A stretch of 41,965 nucleotides of DNA from CAYZJD01 sp964483455 (GTDB lineage: Bacteria > Acidobacteriota > Terriglobia > Bryobacterales > Bryobacteraceae): NCBI GenBank assembly GCA_964483455.1, contig CAZACK010000041.1, forward strand, positions 1 through 41,965, given 5' to 3'. Below the pieces are notes generated by a model. The model was not told the origin of the DNA. It searched no databases and saw only the letters and a program-made list of their open reading frames with translations. Position numbers and translations under genes: made by a program. Position 1 is the stretch's first letter, and every line of letters begins with the position of its first letter. Shown here in pieces: positions 18,081-27,075 of the stretch.

Positions 18081-21000
18081 CTACGAAGGTGCGTCGCCAT
18101 AGTAGCCGTCCGCCTGTGGACGGGCGCTTTCCTGCCACCACTGCCTTACCACCCAGGCCTCGACCTGCGGCTGCACGCCGTCGGGCAGAAAGGCATGCAC
18201 CGCGAACTTCAGCGACTGTCCCGACTGCCGCGCCGAAAGCGGAACCTTGTAGAGCACCCACGAGCAGCCCGCGCTCTGCGTATTGCCGAACTGTCGTGCG
18301 TCGGGCACCGGCACGAGTTGCACCACGCGCCCGCCGATGCTCGCGCGAAGCTGCACGATTTCGGCTACGACGGGCGCGTGGCGGTACTCCTCGTCGCCTC
18401 GCCGCAGCCGGACCGGCACGGCGAGAACGTGCCTGCCGCCGGCGAGCGCCGGCAGCTTCGCCGAGAAGCACTTGACCCTCTTGCTCTTCCCTGTCTTCTC
18501 GAGGCGAGCGGCGTCGGCAAAGCGCAGATCCATCCACGGCTCTTGTTCCGCCGGAGCCAGGTCGAGCGGCACGCCGTACGACCGGGCGTCTCGCGAGGTG
18601 AACTCGCGGGCCGGCCACTTCGCCGCCTGCCGCTTCGCCGGCCCGACCTCCAGCATGAGCAGTTCGAACGGCCGAAGCCAGATCTCCGCCGGAGTTCCCG
18701 CCCCCGGAACACGAGCCTTTTCCGGGAACCAGGAGACAACCTCCCGCGGCGTGCCCGGCGCCGTCGGAAGCGGAAGCACGAGCCTCCGCGCCTCGAAGTG
18801 CATGTTGTTGGCGAACACGAATCCGCGCCCGCCGTCGAAGAACGTGTACCCGTAGATCTCGTTCTTCCACGAATCGCCGAACGTCCTCCGGGGTGACGAG
18901 AATACCGCCAGGTTCGCTCGCACCAGCGAGATCATCTCCGCCAGAAACCGGACATCGGCGTCGCTCAACAGGTACGGGTCGCCCCAAAGCTGCGGGAACA
19001 TCAGGTTCCCGCGCCCGAGGTCCATCACCAGAGCTTCCCGCCAGCGCTCCTTGCCCATGAAGTTGCCCCATCGGATCTGCGACAGCCAGACCCCGAGGCT
19101 GTCCTTGTTCATCGGCGGGATCAGCTTCGCAAACTGCGTGTTCTGGTCGAGCGACAGCGTGACGGAATCGCGATAGTGGAGCGCCGGGTACCACGATGTC
19201 CCCGACCCTTCCATGAACAGGCCCGATTCGAAAATCGCGTCGCCGTGCAGCGCCCAGAACGGCGACCCCAGTCCCCAGTACCAGATGACAAAAACACCCG
19301 GCGCGGCCGCGCGGGCGGCATTCGCGACCTCGATCAGCCGCTCGTACATCGCCTCGACGGAGTACTTGCCGGGGAGGTGCTCGTGGGCCGTGCTGTTGCA
19401 GTAGTAGTTCCCGGAGTCGAACTTCACCAGCCGCGCCTTGTTGTTGCGGACGTGATGCACTACGGCGTCGCGGAACACACGGAAGTACGGTTCCGAGGCG
19501 ATGCAGAGCTGCCTGCCGATGCCCCCGCTCGTCGGATAGCCGTTGCGATAGGTCCCGACGGGAGGATCGACGGGCGGGTCTCCCGTGCTGCCGGGATCGG
19601 GAAGCGTGCTGGCCTGAATGGCCGGATTCGAGCCGCACGACCAGCCGCCCCAACTCACCGAAAACCACAGCCCGAACTTCATCCCCAGCCGGTCCACGCC
19701 TTCGAGGATCTTGCCCGGCCCGTCGGGATAGCAGGTGGGAGTGAACTCCTTGAGGTCGCCGCCGTTGTCCGGCCAGCCGGTGTCCATCGTGAAATAGTCC
19801 AGCCGCAGACCGTTCGCCTGCCAGCGCTTCACCACATCCTGCACGTCCAGGATCTCGGTGTCGCTCAACGTCGGGCACGCCCCCCACTGGTTGTTCAGGC
19901 CGAAGGTGGTGAAGATGGAAATCGCCTTCTTCGCGGTCCGCGGGCTGCGCTCGCGCAGGTAGGCATGGAACTGCTCGAGGGCAGTGCCGGCCGGGGCCGC
20001 GCCCACGATCGCCGCCCGCGTGCGCAGGGTCGCTCCCGGCGGGAGCCTGTGTCCGGGGCAATGCCAGAGCCTGACGCTGTCCGGCCGTCCCTCGTTGATC
20101 CCGGCGGGATGCTCGACGGCGCAGAACGCATCGCCGGCCCAGAAAACCGGCTCGCCCTGGCCTCCTTCCGACAGACCGCCGGGCGCGCGGAAGTTGTCGA
20201 GTTCCACGTCGAGCAGCAGCCGCTCCATCCCGCCGTCGTTGCGCACCTCCAGCACTTTTCTTCGGATGAACCCGTCGAGTTCGTAGTGCGCGGTGACGCC
20301 GATGCCGTGCTCCGCGTTCCGAAGCTTAAAACGCAGCTTGTCCGGTGAAATCTGTTTCGCGTCGTCAATCGCGAAATCCCCGATCCTCAGGTACGGCCGC
20401 CCGATGCAGACGAACTGATCCATCAGGAACGGGCGGAACACGTAACGCGGAAGGGCCAGCTCGGAGATCCCCTCGAAGCGCAGGTCATACCCGCGGCCTC
20501 GCACCGCCAGCAGGTTCGTCCGGCCGAACTGAAGCAGCGAGTACGCCGCGTCGACTGGCCGCAGAGCGAACTGGGCGGGTGTCCGCCACCGCCCGCTTGC
20601 GGCCTGGTGTCCGATCTCGGTGCCGTTGAGGTAGACCCAGCGCTCGAGCCAGTCCTGCTGGTCGTAGCCGCCGAGAACGAACACGATCTCTTCACCCTTG
20701 GCGTCCTCCGGCAGCGTGAACGCCTGGCGAAACCACCCGTAACCGGCATAGACCCGCCCTCCCCCGCGTCCGGCGAGATTGTGCACTTTCGCCCACGGGC
20801 CGGCATCGAGGTCCGGCCGGTGAAAACCCTCCCGCAGCCCGCGTTCGTTTCCGGGCGCCGCCGGCCCCGTGTCCCCGGTGTGGAAATGCCACCACGGGAT
20901 CTCGAGCCGCTGCCGCGAAGCCGAGAACACAAGCGCAAGCTCCGTGGACGCGCCAAGTTCGACCCGGCGGCCCGACAGCTTGTTATGGAACGCCGTGCTT

Positions 21001-21137
21001 CGGATGCCAGCCGAACTGGTTTCCACTTGCCAGGCCAGGAACTTGTTCTCCAGCGCGAACCTTCGCGCCTCCGCCGCGGCCGAGCCGAGCGCCGTGGCGC
21101 AAAGGGCGCCCTCGTTCAGAAATGTTCTCCGATCCAA
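18081..21137 (-). CDS. Large exported clan GH-D glycoside hydrolase (alpha-galactosidase-like)
   Basis: A 1018-aa exported glycosidase. The N-terminus MDRRTFLNEGALCATALGSA is a Tat-like signal. A sugar-binding jelly-roll (about 110-220, with GWFRQAFTLPEDAKGEE and ERWVYLNGTEIGHQ) lies inside the N-terminal beta-sandwich. The catalytic barrel runs about 400-720 and shows clan GH-D marks: LDYFTMDTGWPDNGGD, GLWFSVSWGGW and the nucleophile segment LVKFDSGNYYC with D574. The family marks fit GH27/GH36-related enzymes, so an alpha-galactosidase or related retaining activity is likely, but the substrate is not determined. A C-terminal region (about 860-1018) forms a further beta domain. The start is TTG at 21135-21137, supported by AGGAG seven bases upstream. 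Length is unusual: typical GH27 are about 400 and GH36 about 700 aa. Confidence 0.85.
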   Translation of the reverse strand: MDRRTFLNEGALCATALGSAAAEARRFALENKFLAWQVETSSAGIRSTAFHNKLSGRRVELGASTELALVFSASRQRLEIPWWHFHTGDTGPAAPGNERGLREGFHRPDLDAGPWAKVHNLAGRGGGRVYAGYGWFRQAFTLPEDAKGEEIVFVLGGYDQQDWLERWVYLNGTEIGHQAASGRWRTPAQFALRPVDAAYSLLQFGRTNLLAVRGRGYDLRFEGISELALPRYVFRPFLMDQFVCIGRPYLRIGDFAIDDAKQISPDKLRFKLRNAEHGIGVTAHYELDGFIRRKVLEVRNDGGMERLLLDVELDNFRAPGGLSEGGQGEPVFWAGDAFCAVEHPAGINEGRPDSVRLWHCPGHRLPPGATLRTRAAIVGAAPAGTALEQFHAYLRERSPRTAKKAISIFTTFGLNNQWGACPTLSDTEILDVQDVVKRWQANGLRLDYFTMDTGWPDNGGDLKEFTPTCYPDGPGKILEGVDRLGMKFGLWFSVSWGGWSCGSNPAIQASTLPDPGSTGDPPVDPPVGTYRNGYPTSGGIGRQLCIASEPYFRVFRDAVVHHVRNNKARLVKFDSGNYYCNSTAHEHLPGKYSVEAMYERLIEVANAARAAAPGVFVIWYWGLGSPFWALHGDAIFESGLFMEGSGTSWYPALHYRDSVTLSLDQNTQFAKLIPPMNKDSLGVWLSQIRWGNFMGKERWREALVMDLGRGNLMFPQLWGDPYLLSDADVRFLAEMISLVRANLAVFSSPRRTFGDSWKNEIYGYTFFDGGRGFVFANNMHFEARRLVLPLPTAPGTPREVVSWFPEKARVPGAGTPAEIWLRPFELLMLEVGPAKRQAAKWPAREFTSRDARSYGVPLDLAPAEQEPWMDLRFADAARLEKTGKSKRVKCFSAKLPALAGGRHVLAVPVRLRRGDEEYRHAPVVAEIVQLRASIGGRVVQLVPVPDARQFGNTQSAGCSWVLYKVPLSARQSGQSLKFAVHAFLPDGVQPQVEAWVVRQWWQESARPQADGYYGDAPS

Positions 21138-21396
21138 GGGCGTTCTCCTGGCAGAAGAATATCAGGGTTGGTTGGCCCGTGTCGGCGGACGCCTGCGGGT
21201 GTTCTCCGGGAGGGATTCAGAGGAGGTCGCCTCCCGATCATGTCTTTGCTGCTAACCTAAAGCCCGCCCCGACAACCGGCAGGAATCATTCCCCGAACCC
21301 TCCCTGGCGGGCGCTACACATGATTGCACTCGCCCGGCGGCGGAGCGTATCACATTCCAGTCGCCCGGCAACAAGAAGTGGGCCGGGCTCCAACGT

Positions 21397-21762
21397 CTAT
21401 TCGATCCACTCGTCTGAAGGATCGAACTTCGGAATCACAAGGATCAGGACCTTCATCCGCCCGACGGCCCGGTGCCGCACGCCCGGCGGGATCAGGATGC
21501 ACATGCCCGGCCGGACCGCGACCAGTTCGTCATCAAGTTGCATCCTTGCGTCCGGTCCGCAGTCGAGGAAGTAGTAAGTCTCCGTCAACTGCTTGTGATA
21601 ATGCGCCTGCGCATCGGCCGAGATGTCCGTGACGTGGACGGTCGCGGGGAAGCCGGCGATGTCGGCGAAAGCCCGGTGTGCGGTTCCGCACGGGCACTCC
21701 ACCCCCGGCACCTGCGCGAAATCGACGATGCGGTATCTGCGCGCGGCGGCTGGGTCGCTCAT
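21397..21762 (-). CDS. Small cupin-domain protein
   Basis: A 121-aa single-domain cupin. Cupin motif 1 is seen as AHYHKQLTETYYFLDCG, with two His and a Glu as metal ligands, and motif 2 as GMCILIPPGVRHRAVG, giving the fourth His. The protein starts with ATG overlapping the stop of the upstream propeller/DUF1080 gene as ATGA, so the two are co-translated. Such small cupins bind a metal and can act as sugar isomerases, epimerases or dioxygenases; its coupling to a glycoside-active protein suggests a role in handling a released sugar. Reaction unknown. Confidence 0.88.
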   Translation of the reverse strand: MSDPAAARRYRIVDFAQVPGVECPCGTAHRAFADIAGFPATVHVTDISADAQAHYHKQLTETYYFLDCGPDARMQLDDELVAVRPGMCILIPPGVRHRAVGRMKVLILVIPKFDPSDEWIE

Positions 21763-23621
21763 AGAGGCTTCAACCGGATATCCCGAAACTCAACCTGCAT
21801 CGGCTCACCGGCATGCAACTGGAACGCAATGACGCCGTCCGAGGCCTTGTCGTCTGTGGCGTCGATCGTGGTCAGGCCGTTCAACCGCAGGCGGATTCGA
21901 TTGCCCTGGGCGAGGATCTCATATTCGTTCCAGTCTCCGCTCCGAACGACGCTCCGCGCCGTCCGCCATCCTTCGTCGGGCGTTCTCATCACGCCGCGGC
22001 CCCGGCCTCGTTCCTCATAGAAGTTGCCCCAAGCCGAGCGGTCGCCCGCGTCGGACAAATCCGCCTGGTAGCCGGCCACCACCCAACCCGGCCCGGGCAG
22101 CCCCGTGCTGCGGAACTGAATCCCGCTGTTGCCGTTGCGCAACCGCACCTTGAGCTTCAGGATGAAATTCGAGTACGGCTTCCGGTGGATGAGGAAGCTG
22201 TTCTGTTGGATCGGACGGCCGTCAGTTGAACCGATGATTGATCCATCTCGCACCGTCCACAACCGCGGATCTCCATCCCAGCCGGTCAGAGTCTTCCCGT
22301 CGAACAAATCGATGAAACCGTATTCCGCGGCGGCAGCCTGTTCGAACCGCACCGGGCCCGAGGCGCGCCGGCACAATTCACGATAGAAGCTCAACTCCTC
22401 GGCGGTCACCCGGCGGCGCTTCATGCGGATGCGGTCGTAGCGAAAGTTGCCGGGAATCTGCGCACCGTAGTTGAGATAGATCCAGGTTTCGTCGCGCTCC
22501 TCCACCACAAGCGCTTCCGGCACGTGATTCGCCTGCCGATCAGGATCCCGCTCGATGTAGCCGAGCAGCACCCAATCCCGGCCGTTCAGGGACACCGCCT
22601 CGCAGATCTTGCGGCGCGACCACATGTCCGCTTCCGCCGGTGTGACCGCGACGTCCCCGCCGGTCGCCCGCTCGCCAAGGTCCTGCGCGCTGGGTTTCCC
22701 GGCCTTCGCCGCGTCAACTCCAATGCCCTGGTACCCGCCCGGATCGGCGTAGGCGAAATAGAGGTCGCCGATCTTGACCACGTCGGGGTTGGGGAACTCC
22801 TGGATCAACGGCTCGTCCATTCCGCGGACGATCCGCCAGTCGTCCGGATCCATGAAATCGCCCCGGTTCTCGGCGTGGATCATGGTGAAGTGCTCGCCGT
22901 CGTAGGAGTCGCACCAGATCTTGTAGACTCCGCCCTCCCGCAAGAGCGAGGGACGGTGGTACAGACCCCTCGGGTGCATGTAGCCGCCGGGCTCTTTCGG
23001 CGCCTGGCCGATGTTCGGCTTGTAGACCAGAATCGGCTCGCGTGTGGTCTCCCAGTGAAGGCCGTCGCGGGAGAAAGCGCCCATCACGCAACTGATGTCG
23101 GAGTCCGTGTCCCCGGGCTTGCCGTAGGGGATCCCGTCTTTGTTGAACCCGGTGGCGCTGTATGCCATGTAGTATCCGCCCTTCGCCCGGATCACCGAGG
23201 GATCGCCGTTGTGCCAGTTGTTGAAGAAGTGCGGTCCGCCCGCGATGACGGGAACCCAACGGCGCGGGTCCATCGCCGTGTCCCAGACAGGCTTTCCCTC
23301 CTGATCGCCCGAGTACACTTCCCAAGGTCCCGTCAACTTCGGCGCCCGGGCGGCGTAGATGGCGTCGCAGCCGGCATAGCCCGGATTGCAGTCCTTCACC
23401 GCCCACCCGAAGAACCAGCCCTTGAACGGATAGTTGCTGTCCTCGACCTCGGGGACGATGTGCAGGTTGTACATGTTGTCGAAGCCCCAAAGGAGATCGC
23501 CCTTCAGGTTCTCCCACAGGGCGGTGCGGTCTGCGTAGCGCCCATGCTCGCGCCACGGCGCACTCCCTTCGGCAGCCACGGCCATGCACAGCGCACAAAG
23601 TGCCGTTCGAGGGATTTTCAT
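21759..23621 (-). CDS. Exported GH43-like beta-propeller fused to a DUF1080 (3-keto-glycoside hydrolase-type) domain
   Basis: A 620-aa exported protein with a signal peptide (MKIPRTALCALCMAVAAEGSA). Residues about 30-410 look like a five-bladed GH43/GH32-type propeller: GDPSVIRAKGGYYMAYSA, then HRPSLLREGGVYKIWC and PNPDVVKIGDLYFAYADP are the repeated blade motifs with catalytic-type aspartates. From about 433 a concanavalin-like DUF1080 domain follows (FIDLFDGKTLTGWDGDP, NGNSGIQFRSTGLPG, EYEILAQGNRIRLRLNG); members of this family hydrolyse 3-keto-glycosides. ATG at 23619-23621 has AGGAG upstream; the open frame further upstream crosses a run of Ns and is not used. The substrate is unknown. 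The gene is coupled to the cupin gene. Confidence 0.85.
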   Translation of the reverse strand: MKIPRTALCALCMAVAAEGSAPWREHGRYADRTALWENLKGDLLWGFDNMYNLHIVPEVEDSNYPFKGWFFGWAVKDCNPGYAGCDAIYAARAPKLTGPWEVYSGDQEGKPVWDTAMDPRRWVPVIAGGPHFFNNWHNGDPSVIRAKGGYYMAYSATGFNKDGIPYGKPGDTDSDISCVMGAFSRDGLHWETTREPILVYKPNIGQAPKEPGGYMHPRGLYHRPSLLREGGVYKIWCDSYDGEHFTMIHAENRGDFMDPDDWRIVRGMDEPLIQEFPNPDVVKIGDLYFAYADPGGYQGIGVDAAKAGKPSAQDLGERATGGDVAVTPAEADMWSRRKICEAVSLNGRDWVLLGYIERDPDRQANHVPEALVVEERDETWIYLNYGAQIPGNFRYDRIRMKRRRVTAEELSFYRELCRRASGPVRFEQAAAAEYGFIDLFDGKTLTGWDGDPRLWTVRDGSIIGSTDGRPIQQNSFLIHRKPYSNFILKLKVRLRNGNSGIQFRSTGLPGPGWVVAGYQADLSDAGDRSAWGNFYEERGRGRGVMRTPDEGWRTARSVVRSGDWNEYEILAQGNRIRLRLNGLTTIDATDDKASDGVIAFQLHAGEPMQVEFRDIRLKPL

Positions 23622-23811
23622 ACCTTCTACTCCTGGCGCCGTCAGTATATCCCGGATTCGGTAGTCTTGCGAAACGGCGAGGCCGGCGGGACACTGGTGC
23701 CATGCGTGCGATTGGCATACTCTGCGTGCCTGTCCTTCGGATGGAAGCAGGGGCCGCGGTGTACGAAGTTGACTCGGGACACGATTCCTTCGTTTCGGAG
23801 ATGTGACATGC

Positions 23812-23821
23812 NNNNNNNNNN
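23812..23821. other. Assembly gap (10 Ns)
   Basis: Ten undetermined bases lie directly before the ATG of the amidohydrolase gene. A run of exactly 10 is a placeholder commonly used by scaffolders, so true distance and content are unknown. Promoter, ribosome site and possibly further genes may be missing here. Confidence 0.98.
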
Positions 23822-24754
23822 ATGCTGCCACGACGAACATTCCTTGGCGCCGCCGCGGCTGGGCTTGCCGCCGGCCAACTCCGCGTTGCGCCTCGTCAAA
23901 TCATCGACACGCACACGCACTTCTACGATCCCGCCCGGCCGGAAGGCGTGCCCTGGCCGCCCAAGGACGACAAGATCCTCTACCGGACGGTGCTGCCGGG
24001 GGAGTTTGTGAAGCTGACGAAGCCGTTCGGGGTCTCCGGCACGATTGTCGTCGAAGCCAGCCCCTGGCTCGAGGACAACCAGTGGGTGCTCGACGTGGCA
24101 AAGAACCACCCGGCCATTGTCGGCGTGGTCGGGCATCTCGAGCCGGGCCAGCCGGAGTTTCCCAAGCACCTGGAGCGCTTTGTCAAGAATCCGCTGTTTC
24201 GGGGAATCCGCCTGAACCGGTTTAAGGTCACCTCGATCGCCGACGGTGTCGGAAATCCCCGGTTCGTCGCCGACCTCAAGCGCATGGCGGCCGCGGGCTG
24301 GGAGGCAGACGTCGGCAGCGGACCGGCCTCACTGGGCGACGTGGTTCGCCTGAGCGACGCAGCCCCCGACCTCCGCCTCGTCATCAACCACATGCCGTTC
24401 GACCACCCGTCCGGCCCGCACGCCGACTCCAGGTTCAAGGCCGGCATGCGGGAAGTCGCTCGAAGGCCTCAAGTGTTCGTGAAGGTCTCCCACGTGCTGC
24501 GCCGGCGCGGAGAAACAGTGCCGCTGGAACCGGCAGCCTACAAAGCAGCGTTGGACGAACTCTGGGACATCTTCGGGCCCGACCGCCTGGTCTACGGAAG
24601 CAACTGGCCGGTCAGCGATCTCCTTGCGCCATACGGAAACATCTTCGGCGTGGTGTACGACTTCTTCACCGCCAAGGGACAAGAAGCATCCGACAAGTAT
24701 TTCTGGAAGAACTCCATCGCAGCGTATCTCTGGACTCCGCGCGCTGCGGGATAG
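23822..24754 (+). CDS. Tat-exported amidohydrolase (amidohydrolase_2 / lactonase-like family)
   Basis: A 310-aa TIM-barrel metal hydrolase. A Tat signal, RRTFLGAAAAGLAAGQ, opens the protein, and the first metal motif is IDTHTHFYD (about 28-36). Later motifs are GIRLNRFK, LRLVINHMPFDHP and the C-terminal DRLVYGSNWPVSD with the conserved Asp/Asn-Trp-Pro signature, so the family of L-fuconolactonase, L-rhamnono-lactonase and related lactone hydrolases is most likely. That would fit sugar oxidation next to glycosidases, but the substrate is inference. The ATG follows the N gap directly, so a longer N-terminus cannot be excluded, although the signal peptide argues that the start is right or close. 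Confidence 0.88.
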   Translation: MLPRRTFLGAAAAGLAAGQLRVAPRQIIDTHTHFYDPARPEGVPWPPKDDKILYRTVLPGEFVKLTKPFGVSGTIVVEASPWLEDNQWVLDVAKNHPAIVGVVGHLEPGQPEFPKHLERFVKNPLFRGIRLNRFKVTSIADGVGNPRFVADLKRMAAAGWEADVGSGPASLGDVVRLSDAAPDLRLVINHMPFDHPSGPHADSRFKAGMREVARRPQVFVKVSHVLRRRGETVPLEPAAYKAALDELWDIFGPDRLVYGSNWPVSDLLAPYGNIFGVVYDFFTAKGQEASDKYFWKNSIAAYLWTPRAAG

Positions 24755-24783
24755 GGGACACTGGCTCTTGCCCGACGCTTGCC

Positions 24784-24815
24784 GTACTTTGTGCCTTTGT
24801 GTCTTTGTGGTTAAT
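24784..24815. repeat. Dispersed repeat of CTTTGTG units
   Basis: The units CTTTGTGC, CTTTGTGT and CTTTGTGG follow one another between two genes, ending in TTAAT. The tract has the same triple-unit design as the arms of the actE element (CGCAGAGA units) but only one arm is seen. On the other strand it reads as the familiar ACCACAAAGACACAAAG string common in bacterial drafts. Confidence 0.7.
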
Positions 24816-24859
24816 TCCGCCTCTCCCCGCAGGCTATAATTCCCTTGGGAGGCGCGGTC

Positions 24860-25519
24860 ATGAATCTGCGACTTGCGATCGTGAGCGTTGTTTCCGTAGG
24901 GCTGTGCCTGGGCGCCGGCAAGAAGACCCCAACCGGGCAAGCCTCCAACGAAGGCCTGTCGGTCTCCGCGACGCTGTACAACGACAAAGAGTCGGTGCGG
25001 CAGGTCGTCGGCTCGGACCTCGGCGGCTACATCGTCGTGGTGGACGTGAAGCTGGCGCCCAAAGGCGATCAACCGCTCGCCGTGTCTCTCGACAATTTCA
25101 TCCTCCGCTCCGACAAGGATGGCCAGCGGTCGCGGCCGTTTCAGCCGTCCCAAATCGCCGGGCGCGACGTGCTGGTCGTCTCAGAGAGAGGTAGCGGAGC
25201 GGGCATCATGTCCGAAGATCAAGGCCCGGTGTTCGGAGGCGGTTACCCCGGCACGCGCCCGGAGAGGCTGGGCGGCCAGTCCGCCTCGTTGGGCAATACC
25301 GGGCAAAGCTCGGCCGCGGCCGCTTCGATGGAGAGCGGTAAGGGCAAGGATGATCCGCTGCTGGCCACGCTCAAGGAGAAGGTGCTAGTCGAAAAGGAGA
25401 CGAACGGGCCGGTCTCCGGGCTGCTGTATTTTCTCATGGATGGCAAGCACAAGACGAAGCAGTTGGAGCTCATGTACGGCGGGCCGGCGGGAAAGCTGTC
25501 GTTGCGATTTCAGGATTAG
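24860..25519 (+). CDS. Secreted protein of unknown function
   Basis: A 219-aa protein with an N-terminal signal peptide (MNLRLAIVSVVSVGLCLGAG) and no recognised domain. The N-terminal half is strand-rich (VSATLYNDKESVRQVVG, YIVVVDVKLAPKGDQPLAVS), like an immunoglobulin-type fold; the middle (about 115-165) is a Gly/Ser/Pro-rich linker; the C-terminal part, VSGLLYFLMDGKHKTKQLEL followed by a GGPAGKLSLRF strand, looks again like a beta element. The ATG at 24860 is chosen because GGGAGG lies just upstream; a TTG 15 bases earlier would include that site in the coding region. Layouts like this are frequent in acidobacterial secreted proteins, but I cannot assign a function. Confidence 0.82.
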   Translation: MNLRLAIVSVVSVGLCLGAGKKTPTGQASNEGLSVSATLYNDKESVRQVVGSDLGGYIVVVDVKLAPKGDQPLAVSLDNFILRSDKDGQRSRPFQPSQIAGRDVLVVSERGSGAGIMSEDQGPVFGGGYPGTRPERLGGQSASLGNTGQSSAAAASMESGKGKDDPLLATLKEKVLVEKETNGPVSGLLYFLMDGKHKTKQLELMYGGPAGKLSLRFQD

Positions 25520-25609
25520 GGAAGTCTGTCAGGTGGGCATAACCACCCGAAGGGTTCAAGGAGGCTGCTGCTAGCCGTCGAGCTGTCGCCTCAGAGCGCC
25601 AATAGCCGC

Positions 25610-26701
25610 ATGCACATCTCCGAACTGGAAACACCGGCGTTGATCGTCAACCTCGACACCATGGAGCGCAACCTGCTCCGCGTGGCCGATTACGCGGCCG
25701 CGCACCGCCTGCGGTTACGCCCGCACACCAAGACGCACAAGATCCCGGCGCTCGGACGCCGGCAGATCGAGCTGGGCGCGGCGGGGCTTACCGTGGCCAA
25801 AGTGGGCGAGGCGGAGGTGATGCTCTCGGCCGAGCCGCCCGAGCTGCTCGTCGCTTACCCGGTGATCGGCGACACCAAATTGAAGCGCTTGGCGGACGTG
25901 GCCCGAAGGACGCGCCTGACGGTGGCGCTGGACAGCGAGTACGCCGCCCGCTTGCTCTCGGAGGCGGCCGGCGCCGCCTGCGTGGACATTGGCGTGCTGG
26001 CGGAAGTGGACGCAGGTTTCGGCCGTGTCGGGGTATCGCCCGGCGAGGAGCTGATCGGCCTGATCCGATCCATCCAGCGGCTGCCGCGGCTATCCTACCA
26101 AGGCGTCGCCTTCTACCCTGGACATATCCGCAACCTCAACGGCAAGGACGATGGGGAGTTCGCGAGAATCGGCGCGCAGTTGCGCTCGATGCTGGAGGAT
26201 CTCGAGCGCCACGGGATGTCCCCCCGCATCGTCAGCGGCGGCTCGACGCCGAGCCTGTTCCATTCGCACGAGCTGGGAGGCCTCAACGAGATCCGGCCCG
26301 GCACTTACATCTTTAACGACATCAATACCATGCTCTCCAAAGCATGCGCCCTCGAGGACTGCGCCGCGTCGATGCTGGTGACGGTGGTGTCCACCGCCCG
26401 GCCGGGCCAGATGATCATCGACGGCGGGTCCAAGACCTTTTCCTCCGACGGGCTGATCGGCGGCAAGCCCGGATTCGGGCACGTGGTGGAAGACCCGCGG
26501 GCGGTGTTCCACAAAATGAACGAGGAACACGGCTACGTGGACATTCGCGAGTGCGAGCGAAAGTTCTCGAACGGCGACAGGCTACGGGTGATTCCGAACC
26601 ACATCTGCACGGCGGTGAACCTGCATGAGCGGGTTTACGGAATCCGCGGGGAGCGGGTAGAAGAGATCTGGAAGGTGGAAGGGAGAGGCAAGCTACAATA
26701 G
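25610..26701 (+). CDS. PLP-dependent D-threonine aldolase / D-serine dehydratase-like enzyme
   Basis: A 363-aa enzyme of the alanine-racemase-fold group. The N-terminal barrel carries the PLP lysine K41 in RLRPHTKTHK; GVLAEVDAGFGRVGV and VSGGSTPSL follow in the usual order. The C-terminal beta domain has PNHICTAVNLHE with the metal ligands His331 and Cys333, typical of D-threonine aldolases and D-serine dehydratases. The likely reaction is cleavage of D-3-hydroxy amino acids (D-threonine to glycine and acetaldehyde), or D-serine deamination; the sequence alone does not decide. ATG start at 25610. There is no obvious operon partner: the neighbour upstream is the unknown secreted protein, and the gene converges with the small DUF5818 gene. 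Confidence 0.9.
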   Translation: MHISELETPALIVNLDTMERNLLRVADYAAAHRLRLRPHTKTHKIPALGRRQIELGAAGLTVAKVGEAEVMLSAEPPELLVAYPVIGDTKLKRLADVARRTRLTVALDSEYAARLLSEAAGAACVDIGVLAEVDAGFGRVGVSPGEELIGLIRSIQRLPRLSYQGVAFYPGHIRNLNGKDDGEFARIGAQLRSMLEDLERHGMSPRIVSGGSTPSLFHSHELGGLNEIRPGTYIFNDINTMLSKACALEDCAASMLVTVVSTARPGQMIIDGGSKTFSSDGLIGGKPGFGHVVEDPRAVFHKMNEEHGYVDIRECERKFSNGDRLRVIPNHICTAVNLHERVYGIRGERVEEIWKVEGRGKLQ

Positions 26702-26760
26702 CCCCTCCCTTTTCGATTCCTGCACAAGACGGGGAAACGTGCAAAGCGCTTCCCGGCGAA

Positions 26761-27075
26761 CTACATCTTGACGGTGTCGATCTTCAGCGTGTCGCCGTCC
26801 AGCGAGCCGGTAACGGTGACCTTGTGCCCGAGGTGCTCCATGACCTTCTCCTTGGAGCCCTCGTCGATCTTGAGTACCTTCTTGTCCGCGGTGACGAACA
26901 CAGGCGCCGCGCCTCCCTTCACGCAGCCCTTGACGCAGTTAATGGATTTCTCGGAGCCGTCGCTATGAGCGGCGCCGCACTTGGAATCCGAGATGTGGCC
27001 GGTCCATTCGCCCGCCATCGCGTTCAGGCTGAGCAAACACAGGGCCAGGACAAAAACAACCGCGACTTTCTTCAT
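26761..27075 (-). CDS. Small secreted DUF5818-like protein
   Basis: A 104-aa protein with a clear signal peptide (MKKVAVVFVLALCLLSLNAMA) and mature start GEWTGHISDSKCG. Cysteines are paired in the DSKCG and NCVKGCVKGG stretches, followed by a small beta-barrel-like half (APVFVTADKKVLKID, GHKVTVTGSLDGDTLKIDTV). This layout, with a C-terminal OB-like VTVTGxxxGDTI segment, is common in Acidobacteriota and is annotated DUF5818 as I recall; no function is known. The ATG at 27073-27075 has an excellent ribosome site (AGAGGAGG), which rules out the longer frame. Confidence 0.85.
   Translation of the reverse strand: MKKVAVVFVLALCLLSLNAMAGEWTGHISDSKCGAAHSDGSEKSINCVKGCVKGGAAPVFVTADKKVLKIDEGSKEKVMEHLGHKVTVTGSLDGDTLKIDTVKM

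Noticed and set aside
23622..23840. Upstream extension of the propeller/DUF1080 gene across the N run
   Set aside because: The extension has undetermined residues, and the ATG at 23621 with AGGAG upstream and a signal peptide is clearly the start.
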